64,000 bases of DNA, from assembly GCF_000426045.1 (NCBI RefSeq), contig NZ_AUEP01000013.1, positions 124,001 through 188,000 of the forward strand, given 5' to 3'. Below the pieces are notes generated by a model. It ran no database searches. It worked only from the letters and a program-made list of their open reading frames with translations, and was not told where the DNA came from. The DNA is from Marmoricola sp. URHB0036. GTDB lineage: Bacteria; Actinomycetota; Actinomycetes; Propionibacteriales; Nocardioidaceae. The position numbers and the translations under genes were made by a program. Below are positions 16,647 through 24,988 of the stretch, piece by piece. The first letter of the stretch is position 1. Each line of letters opens with the position of its first letter.

Positions 16647-18608
16647 ATGTCGTCGCCAGAGCAGACCACCCCCAACCTGCCCGGTGGAAGCTGGCACCCG
16701 GTCAGCGCAGTCGACGTTCCCGGCGAGGGGCGGGTGCGCAGCGTCACCGTCGACGGTCGGAGCCTCGCACTGACGCGGTGTGGGCCCACGCTCGGAGCCC
16801 TGCAGAACCACTGCCCTCACCAGGGCGGTCCGCTGGGGGAGGGGTCGATCGAGAAGGGGTTGTTGCGCTGTCCGTGGCACGGCTACGACTACGACCCGCT
16901 GACGGGTGAGTCGCCCGGCACGTTCGGCGATGCCGTCGGGGTCTACGAGGTCGAGGAGCGCGACGACGGTGTCTACGTACGACTTCCGGAGCCCGTCGAG
17001 GCGGGGCGCACGGTGGCCGACGTGCTCGTCGAGACACTCGTCGCACACGGTGTGACGCGGGTCTTCGGGATGGTCGGGCATTCCAACCTGGGTTTTGCCG
17101 AAGCCCTGAGACGGGCCGAGGAGCGCGGCGAGCTGACGTTCATCGGCATCAGGCACGAGGGCGCGGCGGCCTTCGCGGCGAGCGCCTACGGCAAGCTGAC
17201 GGGCCGGCCGGCCGCGTGCTTCGCGATCGCCGGACCCGGCTCGACCAACCTGCTGACGGGGCTGTACGACGCGAAGCTGGACCAGTCCCCGGTCATCGCG
17301 ATCTCTGGTCAGGTGCCCTCCAAGGTCCTCGGTCGCGGCGCCTTCCAGGACCTCGACCTGTCCGCGGTCTTCAAGGACGTGGCACTCACCACGACGACTG
17401 TCCAGTCGGGCAGCGACCACGCCGAGCTGGCCGCCCTTGCCGTGAAGCACGCGCGCGACGGGCGCGGCGTGGCGCACCTGGTGCTGCCCGACGAGGTGCA
17501 GGCGCTGCCGTCGGACGCTCCGGCGGTCTCTCCCGACGGGCGCTACTCCGACCGGCTGGTCCGGCCCGACGAGCAGGCGCTGGCTCGCGCCGCCCAGCTG
17601 GTCGTGAGCGCGAGGCGTCCGGTCCTCATCGTCGGGCACGGCGCCCGCGGTGCGGAGGACGAGGTCACCGCCCTGGCCGAGCGACTGCACGCACCGGTGC
17701 TGACCACCTTCAAGGCCAAGGGTCTGGTCCCCGACACCCACCCGCTCGGCGCGGGCGTCCTCGGCCGGAGTGGTACGCCGGTCGCGAGCTGGTTGATGAA
17801 CGAGTCCGACCTGCTCGTGGTGGTGGGTGCCTCCTTCGCGAACCACACCGGCATCGCGCCGTACAAGCCGATCGTGCAGATCGACGACAACCCCTCCTCG
17901 ATCGGCCGCTTCGACGCCGTGACCGCCAACGTGCTGGGCGATGCCGCGATCGTCGTGGCGGCGCTGACGGAAGCGGTCGTGGACGCCGATCCCGAGGACC
18001 AGCGCCCCGACGTGGCCGAGCGCTGGGAGATCTGGCGTGCCGAGAAGGCACGCCGAGCTGCCGACGACCGCGGCGCCGGGGTCTCGGCCGCGGCCGTCTT
18101 CGCGGCGCTGTCCGAGCACCTCCCGAAGGAGGCTGTCGTGACCGTGGACGTGGGCAACCACGCCTACTCGCTGGGGCGCTACCTCGAGTCCAAGGGCCAA
18201 CCGGTCCTGATGTCCGGCTACCTCGGCTCCATCGGGTTCGGCTACCCGGCCGCGATCGGCGCCTGGGCGGCGGACCCTGATCGACCCGTGGTCGCCGTCA
18301 CCGGCGACGGCGGGTTCGGGCAGTACGCCATGGAGCTGAACACGGCCGTGAAGTACGGCATCCCCGTCAAGCACGTGCTGCTGAACAACAACGCGCTCGG
18401 CAAGATCAGCAAGGAGCAGCTCGCAGCCGACTACCCGGTCTGGCACACCTCGCTGAGCAACCCCGACTGGGCCGCGTACGCCGAGCTCTGCGGCGCGACC
18501 GGCATCAAGGTCACCTCCAGTGACCAGCTCGACGAGGCGATGAAGACCCTGTTCGAGACCCCAGGGCCGGCGCTGCTCTGCGTCGAGCAGGACCCGGAAC
18601 TGATCTGA
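16647..18608 (+). CDS. Rieske [2Fe-2S] domain fused to a ThDP-dependent enzyme (pyruvate oxidase/acetolactate synthase-like)
   Basis: 653 aa from the ATG at 16647 (GAGGAG 7 nt upstream). Residues 15-115 form a Rieske ferredoxin domain: cluster ligands C56-P-H58 and C75-P-W-H78. Residues 122-653 are a full ThDP enzyme: PYR domain with the catalytic Glu in RHEGAAAF (E171), a central domain, and the ThDP/Mg motif GDGGFGQYAMELN ending in NNNALG (about 552-580). The ThDP part resembles pyruvate oxidase, sulfoacetaldehyde acetyltransferase and acetolactate synthase. It should cleave a 2-keto acid; the iron-sulfur head could pass electrons from the enamine intermediate to or from a partner. A flavodoxin-like gene follows 40 bp downstream. 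The actual substrate is unknown. Confidence 0.88.
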   Translation: MSSPEQTTPNLPGGSWHPVSAVDVPGEGRVRSVTVDGRSLALTRCGPTLGALQNHCPHQGGPLGEGSIEKGLLRCPWHGYDYDPLTGESPGTFGDAVGVYEVEERDDGVYVRLPEPVEAGRTVADVLVETLVAHGVTRVFGMVGHSNLGFAEALRRAEERGELTFIGIRHEGAAAFAASAYGKLTGRPAACFAIAGPGSTNLLTGLYDAKLDQSPVIAISGQVPSKVLGRGAFQDLDLSAVFKDVALTTTTVQSGSDHAELAALAVKHARDGRGVAHLVLPDEVQALPSDAPAVSPDGRYSDRLVRPDEQALARAAQLVVSARRPVLIVGHGARGAEDEVTALAERLHAPVLTTFKAKGLVPDTHPLGAGVLGRSGTPVASWLMNESDLLVVVGASFANHTGIAPYKPIVQIDDNPSSIGRFDAVTANVLGDAAIVVAALTEAVVDADPEDQRPDVAERWEIWRAEKARRAADDRGAGVSAAAVFAALSEHLPKEAVVTVDVGNHAYSLGRYLESKGQPVLMSGYLGSIGFGYPAAIGAWAADPDRPVVAVTGDGGFGQYAMELNTAVKYGIPVKHVLLNNNALGKISKEQLAADYPVWHTSLSNPDWAAYAELCGATGIKVTSSDQLDEAMKTLFETPGPALLCVEQDPELI

Positions 18609-18648
18609 GCTGCTCTCGAACCCGCCCACCATCCCGAGGAGAAGAACC

Positions 18649-19371
18649 GTGACCGAAGCACCCAGCGCGACCAGCTACGCCGATCTCAAGGCGCTGTTCA
18701 TCAACTGCACGCTGAAGCGATCGCCCGAGCCCAGCAACACCCAGGGACTGGTCGACATCAGCCGCCACATCATGGAGGCCCATGGCGTGCAGGTCGACGT
18801 CGTCCGCGCCATCGACCACGACATCGCCACCGGCGTCTGGCCCGACATGACCGAGCACGGCTGGGAGACCGACGACTGGCCGGCGATCTTCGAGAAGGTC
18901 AAGGCCGCCGACATCCTGGTGCTGGCCGGGCCGATCTGGCTGGGCGACAACAGCTCGATCATGAAGCAGGTCCACGAGCGGTTGTACGGCGGATCGCACC
19001 TCCTCAACGACCAGGGGCAGTACCTCTACTACGGCCGGGTCGGCGGCTGCCTGATCACCGGTAACGAGGACGGCATCAAGCACTGCGCGCACAACGTGCT
19101 CTACACGCTGCAGCACATCGGCTACACCATCCCGCCCCAGGCCGACGCGGGCTGGATCGGCGAGGCAGGTCCCGGCCCGTCGTACCTCGACCCCGGCTCG
19201 GGCGGTCCCGAGAACGACTTCACCAACCGCAACACCACCTTCATGACCTGGAACCTGATGCACCTGGCCAAGCTGCTCAAGGACGCCGGCGGTGTCCCGG
19301 CGTACGGCAACCAGCGCAGCGAGTGGGATGCGGGTTGTCGATTCGACTTCGAGAACCCGGAGTACCGATGA
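18649..19371 (+). CDS. flavodoxin-fold NAD(P)H-dependent FMN reductase-like protein
   Basis: 240 aa. The flavodoxin-like fold is shown by LKALFINCTLKRSPEPSNT (phosphate-binding loop), ILVLAGPIWLGDNSSIMK and GGCLITGNEDG. The family binds FMN and reduces quinones, azo dyes or iron, or carries electrons. The upstream GAGGAG is about 12 nt before the start, giving a clear ribosome site. It sits directly behind the Rieske-ThDP fusion and is probably its electron-transfer partner (inference). The ECF sigma gene starts 20 bp after its stop. Confidence 0.85.
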   Translation: MTEAPSATSYADLKALFINCTLKRSPEPSNTQGLVDISRHIMEAHGVQVDVVRAIDHDIATGVWPDMTEHGWETDDWPAIFEKVKAADILVLAGPIWLGDNSSIMKQVHERLYGGSHLLNDQGQYLYYGRVGGCLITGNEDGIKHCAHNVLYTLQHIGYTIPPQADAGWIGEAGPGPSYLDPGSGGPENDFTNRNTTFMTWNLMHLAKLLKDAGGVPAYGNQRSEWDAGCRFDFENPEYR

Positions 19372-19378
19372 CAGGCGC

Positions 19379-19384
19379 TACGCT
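19379..19384 (+). promoter_or_regulatory. -10-like hexamer for the ECF sigma gene
   Basis: TACGCT ends 6 nt before the GTG at 19391, the spacing expected if transcription starts at the start codon. No clear -35 is seen. No Shine-Dalgarno is present, which agrees with a leaderless message. Confidence 0.35.
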
Positions 19385-19390
19385 CCCGGC

Positions 19391-20026
19391 GTGGTCACGT
19401 CGAGCACCGACGACGCGATCGTGGCGGGTGTTCGCTCCGGTGACGAAGCCATCTTCGCGCAACTGCTGAACGACTGGTCACGATCGATGTTGCTGCTCGC
19501 CCGCACCTTCGTCTCGACGGAGGCCTCCGCCGAGGAGGTCGTCCAGGACACCTGGCTGGCCGTCATCCGGGGCATCGACGGCTTCGAGGGTCGGTCCTCG
19601 CTGCGCACCTGGGTCTACCGGATCCTGGTCAACACCGCCAAGAAGCGCGGGCTGCGCGAGAGCCGGACGGTGCCGTGGAGCAGCCTTGCCGGCGTCGAGA
19701 GCGACCACGGCCCCACCGTCGATCCGGTGCTGTTCCGTGATGCCGACGACCAGTACGCAGGACACTGGCGGTCCTTCCCTCGGGAGTGGCGATCCGCAGA
19801 GGGCAGCGTGCTCGACAGCGAGGTGCGGACCACGGTGCGTGAGGCGATCGACTCGTTGCCCGACCGGCAGCGGGTCGTGATCACCCTGCGTGACGTGATC
19901 GGGCACAGCTCCGAGGAGGTCTGCCAGATGCTCGAGCTGTCCGGCGCCAACCAGCGGGTGCTGCTGCATCGCGCCCGGGCCGCCGTACGCACCCGGCTGG
20001 CGTCCTACCTGGAGGTGGCCCGATGA
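19391..20026 (+). CDS. ECF-type RNA polymerase sigma factor
   Basis: 211 aa. Sigma region 2 is seen in EEVVQDTWLAVIRGIDGFEG and LRTWVYRILVNTAKK; region 4 in SLPDRQRVVITLRDVIGHSSEEVCQMLELSGANQRVLLHRAR. A rather long region 2-4 linker (about 70 aa) is present. The start is set at GTG 19391 (VTSSTDDAIVAGV), where the sigma fold begins; upstream codons belong to the flavodoxin gene region. The stop overlaps the anti-sigma start (ATGA). Confidence 0.85.
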   Translation: MVTSSTDDAIVAGVRSGDEAIFAQLLNDWSRSMLLLARTFVSTEASAEEVVQDTWLAVIRGIDGFEGRSSLRTWVYRILVNTAKKRGLRESRTVPWSSLAGVESDHGPTVDPVLFRDADDQYAGHWRSFPREWRSAEGSVLDSEVRTTVREAIDSLPDRQRVVITLRDVIGHSSEEVCQMLELSGANQRVLLHRARAAVRTRLASYLEVAR

Positions 20027-20259
20027 GCGACCTCACCTGCCAGGAGTTCGTCGAGCTGGTCACCGACTACTTCGAGGGCGAGCTCGATGCCGAGACCACC
20101 GCCCGCTTCGACGAGCACCGGGCGCTGTGCCCCGGTTGCGAGACCTACCTGCTCCAGATGAAGGAGACGGTCTCCCGGCTCGGGGAGATCCCGGTCGAGT
20201 CCCTCTCCGAGGAGATGCAGTCGACGTTGCTCTCGGCCTTCCGCGACGTGCGCCGCTGA
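20023..20259 (+). CDS. zinc-binding anti-sigma factor (zf-HC2/ZAS)
   Basis: 78 aa, soluble. The ZAS signature H-x3-C-x2-C is present as EHRALCPGC, preceded by CQEFVELVTDYFEGEL. There is no membrane segment, so it acts in the cytosol, likely holding the preceding sigma factor and releasing it on thiol oxidation or metal loss (known for RsrA-like proteins; whether it is redox-sensing here is inference). It is coupled to the sigma gene by ATGA and one base before the antiporter ATG. Confidence 0.88.
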   Translation: MSDLTCQEFVELVTDYFEGELDAETTARFDEHRALCPGCETYLLQMKETVSRLGEIPVESLSEEMQSTLLSAFRDVRR

Positions 20260-20260
20260 C

Positions 20261-21472
20261 ATGCCTGACGTCGAGTTCACCAACCTCCTGCTGGTCGCCG
20301 TCATCGCCCTACTGGCGCCGCTGACCCTGGGGCTGGCCCCGCGACTGAGGGTCCCGGCCGTCGTGCTCGAGATCGTCGCCGGCATCGTCGTGGGTCCCCA
20401 GGTCCTCGGCTGGGTCGAGGTCGACCTGCCGGTCTCGATCGTGTCGCTCCTCGGCCTCGCGTTCCTGCTGTTCCTGGCCGGGCTGGAGATCGACCTGCAG
20501 CAGCTCAGGGGGCAGGTGCTGCGGCTCGCCCTCGTCGGGTACGCCGTGACGCTGGTGCTCGGAGTCGTGACGGGGCTCGGGCTGGACGCCGTGGGCTGGG
20601 TGCACAGCCCGGGCCTGGTGGCGGTCACCCTCTCCGCCACGTCGCTGGGTCTCGTGGTGCCGGTGCTCAAGGACGCAGGCCAGGTCGACTCACGGCTCGG
20701 CCAGACGGTCGTGGCGGCTGCCTCGGTCGCTGACTTCGCCGCCATCGTGCTGCTCTCGTTGTTCTTCTCGGCATCGGACGGCTCGACCGGCAGTCGGCTG
20801 GTGCTGCTGGTGTCGTTCGCGGCACTCGTGGGGGCCACGGCGGTCGCCACCATGTTCGTCGCCCGCTCGCGACGGCTGACGATGACGTTGACCCGGCTGC
20901 AGGACACCACTGCGCAGATCCGGGTGCGCGCAGCCGTCGTACTCCTCGTGGCCTTCGTCGCCCTGGCCGAGCAGTTCGGGCTGGAGAGCATCCTCGGCGC
21001 CTTCATGGCCGGGGCGGTGGTAGGTCTCGTCGACCGTGACTCCGTGTCACACCCCAACTTCCGGCTCAAGCTCGAGGCCATCGGCTACGGCTTCCTCATC
21101 CCGGTGTTCTTCGTGAGCAGCGGGCTGCGGCTCGACCTGAGCGGTCTGATGGAGAACCCGGCGGCCCTCGCGCGGGTGCCGGTGTTCGTGCTCGCCCTGC
21201 TCGTCGTACGCGGGCTGCCGGCGCTGCTGTTCTCCCGGCTCTTCGACCGCCGCTCGGTCGTCGCCGCCGGTCTGCTGCAGGCGACCTCGTTGCCGTTCAT
21301 CGTCACGGCCACGCAGATCGGTGTGCTCACGGGCTTGCTGAGCGGCGTGACCGCGGCCGCCATGGTGTGCGCCGGGTTGTTGTCGGTGGTGCTGTTCCCG
21401 GTGGCAGCGCTGGCGTTGCTGCGCTCGCACCTGAGTACTTCGACGGATGTCGGGTCGATGTCGCCGTCGTGA
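20261..21472 (+). CDS. CPA2-family cation:proton antiporter
   Basis: 403 aa, about 11-12 membrane helices. Motifs LRVPAVVLEIVAGIVVGPQVLGWV, LFLAGLEIDLQQLRGQ and FGLESILGAFMAGAVVGL are typical of Na+(K+)/H+ exchangers. The start is one base after the anti-sigma stop, so it is in the same transcript and is probably a target of that sigma factor. No regulatory RCK domain. Confidence 0.88.
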   Translation: MPDVEFTNLLLVAVIALLAPLTLGLAPRLRVPAVVLEIVAGIVVGPQVLGWVEVDLPVSIVSLLGLAFLLFLAGLEIDLQQLRGQVLRLALVGYAVTLVLGVVTGLGLDAVGWVHSPGLVAVTLSATSLGLVVPVLKDAGQVDSRLGQTVVAAASVADFAAIVLLSLFFSASDGSTGSRLVLLVSFAALVGATAVATMFVARSRRLTMTLTRLQDTTAQIRVRAAVVLLVAFVALAEQFGLESILGAFMAGAVVGLVDRDSVSHPNFRLKLEAIGYGFLIPVFFVSSGLRLDLSGLMENPAALARVPVFVLALLVVRGLPALLFSRLFDRRSVVAAGLLQATSLPFIVTATQIGVLTGLLSGVTAAAMVCAGLLSVVLFPVAALALLRSHLSTSTDVGSMSPS

Positions 21473-21482
21473 GACTGGGGAC

Positions 21483-21773
21483 ATGGAATCCCAGACACCC
21501 AGTGCCAAGAACACCAACGCCTTCTTCGCCCAGTCGGCCATCGCCTTCGGCGTCGCCGTGTTCGCCATGCTGGTCGCGATCTACTACCTGCCGGGGGAGT
21601 CGTGGCCCAAGGCCTTCCTCGCCCTCGGCACCCTCTTCCTGACGACGTCGGCCTTCACGCTCGCCAAGTGCGTGCGCGATGCCCAGGAGAGCCAGTACGT
21701 CGTGTCCCGGCTCGACCAGGCCCGCGTCGACCGGATCCTGGCCGAGCACGACCCGTGGAAGGAAGTCGGCTGA
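21483..21773 (+). CDS. YiaA/YiaB-family small inner membrane protein
   Basis: 96 aa. The YiaAB two-helix domain is clear (FFAQSAIAFGVAVFAML and KAFLALGTLFLTTSAFTLAK, then CVRDAQE). The family has no defined function. The ATG at 21483 is 10 bp after the antiporter stop; the polar C-terminus is cytosolic. It converges on the sensor kinase gene with 2 bp between them. Confidence 0.85.
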   Translation: MESQTPSAKNTNAFFAQSAIAFGVAVFAMLVAIYYLPGESWPKAFLALGTLFLTTSAFTLAKCVRDAQESQYVVSRLDQARVDRILAEHDPWKEVG

Positions 21774-21775
21774 CC

Positions 21776-22933
21776 TCAGCCGACGCTCGGCTGGGTGACC
21801 GGGTCGGAGGTCGGGATCGTCACCACGAACCGGCAGCCGTCCTCGACGTTCTCCACCTCGACCCGTCCGCGGTGCACCTCGATGAGCCCGCGCACGATGG
21901 CCAGTCCGAGCCCGGCACCGCTGCCCGAGGCGACCGGTTCGGCGCCGGGTGTGCGGGCGGAGGCGCCACCGCGGAACGCCACGTCGAAGACACGGTCGAT
22001 GTCCTCACGCGGGATGCCGCCGCAGCCGTCGCGCACACTGAGCTCGACCGCGTCGGGGCGTGACCAACCGCGGATCTGCACGGCGCCGTCACTGGGGGTG
22101 TGCCGGATCGCGTTCATCAGCAGGTTGCCGATCACCCGGGACATGGCGTGGGGATCGACGTGGACCAGCACGTCGGGGTCGACCTGCCCGTCGAGCCGGA
22201 CGCCCTTCACGGCCGCCACCGACTCAGCGGCAGCGAGGGACTCGCTGACCAGGTCGCCGAGGGCGATCGTCTGGGGCGAGGGGTCCAGCAGGCCGGCGTG
22301 GATCTGGGACAGCTCGAAGAGGTCATCCACCATCCGCACGGTGCGGTTGACCTCGGCGCTGATCTGCCGGTGGTAGCGCGACGGGTCATCGACCATGCCG
22401 TCCTCGAGTGCCTCGGTCATCGCGCGCAGTCCGGCGAGCGGCGTACGCAGGTCGTGGGAGACCCAGGAGACCAGCTCGCGGCGCGACTCCTCGAGCCGCT
22501 GCTCGCGCTCACGGGCCTCGGTCAGCTTGCGGGAGGTCTCGCGGAGCTCCTCGTTGAGGGCGGTGAACTCGGCCGGGCCGGTGACGTCGGCGTCGTACTT
22601 TCCGGACTCGCCGAAGCGTCGAGCCCCCTCCCGCAGCTGCCGCGACGAGCGCACCACGACGGCTCCCACGAGGGAGGCGAAGCAGGCGGCGACGATGCCC
22701 GCGACCAGGCAGACCCAGAGCACGACGACGTAGTCGTGGTCGGAGATGAACATCGCGCGGGCGGTGCCGATCACGGCCGCGATCATCGCTGCGGCCGCGA
22801 CGACGGCGACCCCGGCCGGCAGCCAGCGGAGACTCGCACCGCGGAACACCCAGGCGAAGAGCAGGCCGACGACGCCGACCGAGGCGGCGCACCCGGCGGC
22901 GATCGCGATGATGACGACCTCGTCGTGGCTCAT
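21776..22933 (-). CDS. membrane sensor histidine kinase
   Basis: 385 aa. At least three hydrophobic N-terminal helices (about 5-29, 38-60, 68-95) with very short loops, a HAMP-like stretch (about 95-140), HisKA with His160 in SWVSHDLRTPLAG, and HATPase_c with NLLMNAIRH, DGCGGIPRED and GSGAGLGLAIV. The lack of a large outer domain suggests sensing within the membrane. The ATG at 22933 overlaps the response regulator stop (ATGA), which fixes this start rather than the GTG 30 bp upstream. Confidence 0.9.
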   Translation of the reverse strand: MSHDEVVIIAIAAGCAASVGVVGLLFAWVFRGASLRWLPAGVAVVAAAAMIAAVIGTARAMFISDHDYVVVLWVCLVAGIVAACFASLVGAVVVRSSRQLREGARRFGESGKYDADVTGPAEFTALNEELRETSRKLTEAREREQRLEESRRELVSWVSHDLRTPLAGLRAMTEALEDGMVDDPSRYHRQISAEVNRTVRMVDDLFELSQIHAGLLDPSPQTIALGDLVSESLAAAESVAAVKGVRLDGQVDPDVLVHVDPHAMSRVIGNLLMNAIRHTPSDGAVQIRGWSRPDAVELSVRDGCGGIPREDIDRVFDVAFRGGASARTPGAEPVASGSGAGLGLAIVRGLIEVHRGRVEVENVEDGCRFVVTIPTSDPVTQPSVG

Positions 22934-23607
22934 GAGTCCTCCCACCGGTAGCCGACGCCCCACACGGTCACGAGTCGCACCGGGTGGGTCGGGTCGGTCT
23001 CGAGCTTCTCGCGCAGGCGGCGTACGTGCACGGTGACGGTCGAGTCGTCACCGAACGACCAGCCCCACACGTCGCGCAACAGGTCCTCGCGGGAGAACAC
23101 GGTGCCGGCGTGGGAGACGAAGTGGTGCAGCAGGTCGAACTCGCGGACGGTCATCGCCACCCGCTCGTCGCCGCGGGTGACCACGCGCGAGCCGGGATCG
23201 ACCACGATGTCGCCCGACCGCACCGGGCCGCCGACCGGCACCGGCTCCTGCGTACGACGGAGCACGGAGTCGACGCGCAGCACGAGCTCACGCGGGCTGA
23301 ACGGCTTGGTCACGTAGTCGTCGGCGCCGACCTCGAGGCCCACGACGCGGTCGTTGACCGACCCCTTGGCGGTCAGCATGATCACCGGGATGTCGCCGGA
23401 CTCGCGCAGCCGCCGGCACACCTCGAGCCCGTCGATGCCGGGCAGCATCAGGTCGAGCACCACCAGCTCCGGTTGCGACGACGCGACGGACGCCAGCGCC
23501 TCGTGGCCGTCGGCCGCCGACGTGACGGTGTGGCCAGCCTTGCTGAGGTAGGTGATCACGACCTCGCGCACGGTCGCGTCGTCGTCGACGACGAGCACTG
23601 CCGCCAT
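22930..23607 (-). CDS. OmpR/PhoB-family response regulator
   Basis: 225 aa. Receiver with Asp52 in LVVLDLMLPG, Thr in IMLTAKG, Lys in DYVTKPFSPRE; C-terminal winged helix with TVREFDLLHHFVSHAG and STVTVHVRRLREKLE. It is the cognate regulator of the overlapping downstream kinase. The glycosyltransferase operon ends 59 bp upstream on the same strand and may be a target (inference). Confidence 0.92.
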   Translation of the reverse strand: MAAVLVVDDDATVREVVITYLSKAGHTVTSAADGHEALASVASSQPELVVLDLMLPGIDGLEVCRRLRESGDIPVIMLTAKGSVNDRVVGLEVGADDYVTKPFSPRELVLRVDSVLRRTQEPVPVGGPVRSGDIVVDPGSRVVTRGDERVAMTVREFDLLHHFVSHAGTVFSREDLLRDVWGWSFGDDSTVTVHVRRLREKLETDPTHPVRLVTVWGVGYRWEDS

Positions 23608-23666
23608 CGCTCACCTCCCCGCTCGTCCAACAGTCTGCGCCATGCCGGGTAGCCCGGACGGGCGCC

Positions 23667-24326
23667 TCATCTCGCCAGCACCGCGAACCACCGGCCGTGG
23701 TGGTCCCCGACCTCAGCGACGCGCAGTCCCGCGTCGGCCGCGACCTGCGCGATCGCGTCCGGTCCCACCGAGGCCCACGGGAAGGGTCCCGACCTCTTCA
23801 GCGCGGTGACCAGGCGGGCGTCATGCCGGCGTACGCCGGTGCCTGGCGCGGCGAGGTCGCAGACCACGCGTCCGGTGCGGTCGAGCAGCTCCGCCGTACG
23901 ACGCAGCAGCCGCTCGGGCGCGCCACCGATGCCGATGTTGCCGTCGGCCAGCAGGATCGTGTTCCAGCGACCCTCGCCCGGGAGCGGGTCGAAGACGTTG
24001 CGTCGCAGGGCGGAGACACCTCGGCGGCGGGCCTGTTCCACGGCCTCGCGCACGATGTCGACACCGAGCACGACGTGGCCGCGCTCCGCGAGGTGGGCAC
24101 TCATCCGGCCGGGACCGCAGCCCACGTCGAGCGTGGCCCCGCGACAGTGGGCGAGCAGCACGCGGTCGCCGTGGTTCACGGGCCTGGTCCACTCGTGCAC
24201 GGGCAACGGCACGTGCACCTGGACGCCGGTCACGGTGCACGACTCCCCGCGCAGCGCGTCGCTGTAGACCTCGCTGAACGTGTGCATTCGCGGCACCTGG
24301 GTGGTGGCCGGTTCGCCGATGGTCAT
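23667..24326 (-). CDS. class I SAM-dependent methyltransferase
   Basis: 219 aa. SAM motif I TLDVGCGPGRMSAHL, acidic VLGVDIVREA and NTILLADGNIGIGG. The N-terminal part (MHTFSEVYSDALRGE) is shared by methyltransferases found beside DUF2064 glycosyltransferases. The ATG at 24326 overlaps the stop of the DUF2064 gene (ATGA). Last gene of the GT2-DUF2064-methyltransferase operon; the product probably modifies a cell-surface or secreted glycoconjugate, but the acceptor is unknown. Confidence 0.85.
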   Translation of the reverse strand: MTIGEPATTQVPRMHTFSEVYSDALRGESCTVTGVQVHVPLPVHEWTRPVNHGDRVLLAHCRGATLDVGCGPGRMSAHLAERGHVVLGVDIVREAVEQARRRGVSALRRNVFDPLPGEGRWNTILLADGNIGIGGAPERLLRRTAELLDRTGRVVCDLAAPGTGVRRHDARLVTALKRSGPFPWASVGPDAIAQVAADAGLRVAEVGDHHGRWFAVLAR

Positions 24327-24988
24327 CGCGCGACCTCCAGGAAGGCGCGGGCGAAGCGGCTGTGCGGCGCAGTGGAGGCCACTGATTCGGCGTCCTCGAC
24401 CTCGTCGACGTCGCGCAGGGTCTCGACGTCGCTCACCCGCGCGCCGGCCCGGACGAGTGCCTCGCGGGTGAGGTCGCCGGTGCGAGCCGTCGACATCGGC
24501 ACCTCGCCGAGGCCGTCGACCAGGTGGGGACCGCCGACACCGAGCAGCCACCAACCACCGTCGGCGGCAGGACCGAGCACGGCGTCGTCCCGGTGGCGGA
24601 GCCGGGACCCGGCCTCGGTCAGCGTCACGGAGTCCAGGTGCGGCGTGTCCATGCCGACCTGCACGACGGGGGCCGCCGAGGCGACCGCGGCGTCGTGGTG
24701 GGCGTTCACCAACCGCGCGGCGAAGTCGTTGCCGCGCTGGGGGTGCACCACCCATCCCTCGGTCGCGTCCAGCAGCTCGTCGGCTCGCTCCGACTGGGCC
24801 AGGACGCCGTGGAGCGCGAGGTGGCACCGCTCGGCGCCGTACGCCGACGCGCAGACCGAGAGCGTGTCCAGCAGCGACGCAGCCGCCAGCCGAGCAGCCC
24901 GATCCATGCCGATGTCGCGGCCGAGCCGGGTTTTCACCCGGCCGGCGACCGGAGCCTTCGCGACCACCAGCATCACCGCGGGCCTCAC
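24323..24988 (-). CDS. DUF2064/TIGR04282-type glycosyltransferase
   Basis: 221 aa. The nucleotide-sugar transferase-like N-terminus MLVVAKAPVAGRVKTRL and the later VVQVGMDTPHLDSV and GPAADGGWWLLGV are diagnostic of this family (DUF2064, named for neighbours of rSAM/selenodomain proteins). The GTG at 24988 overlaps the GT2 stop (GTGA). It may activate or transfer a sugar together with the GT2 enzyme. Confidence 0.87.
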   Translation of the reverse strand: MRPAVMLVVAKAPVAGRVKTRLGRDIGMDRAARLAAASLLDTLSVCASAYGAERCHLALHGVLAQSERADELLDATEGWVVHPQRGNDFAARLVNAHHDAAVASAAPVVQVGMDTPHLDSVTLTEAGSRLRHRDDAVLGPAADGGWWLLGVGGPHLVDGLGEVPMSTARTGDLTREALVRAGARVSDVETLRDVDEVEDAESVASTAPHSRFARAFLEVAR

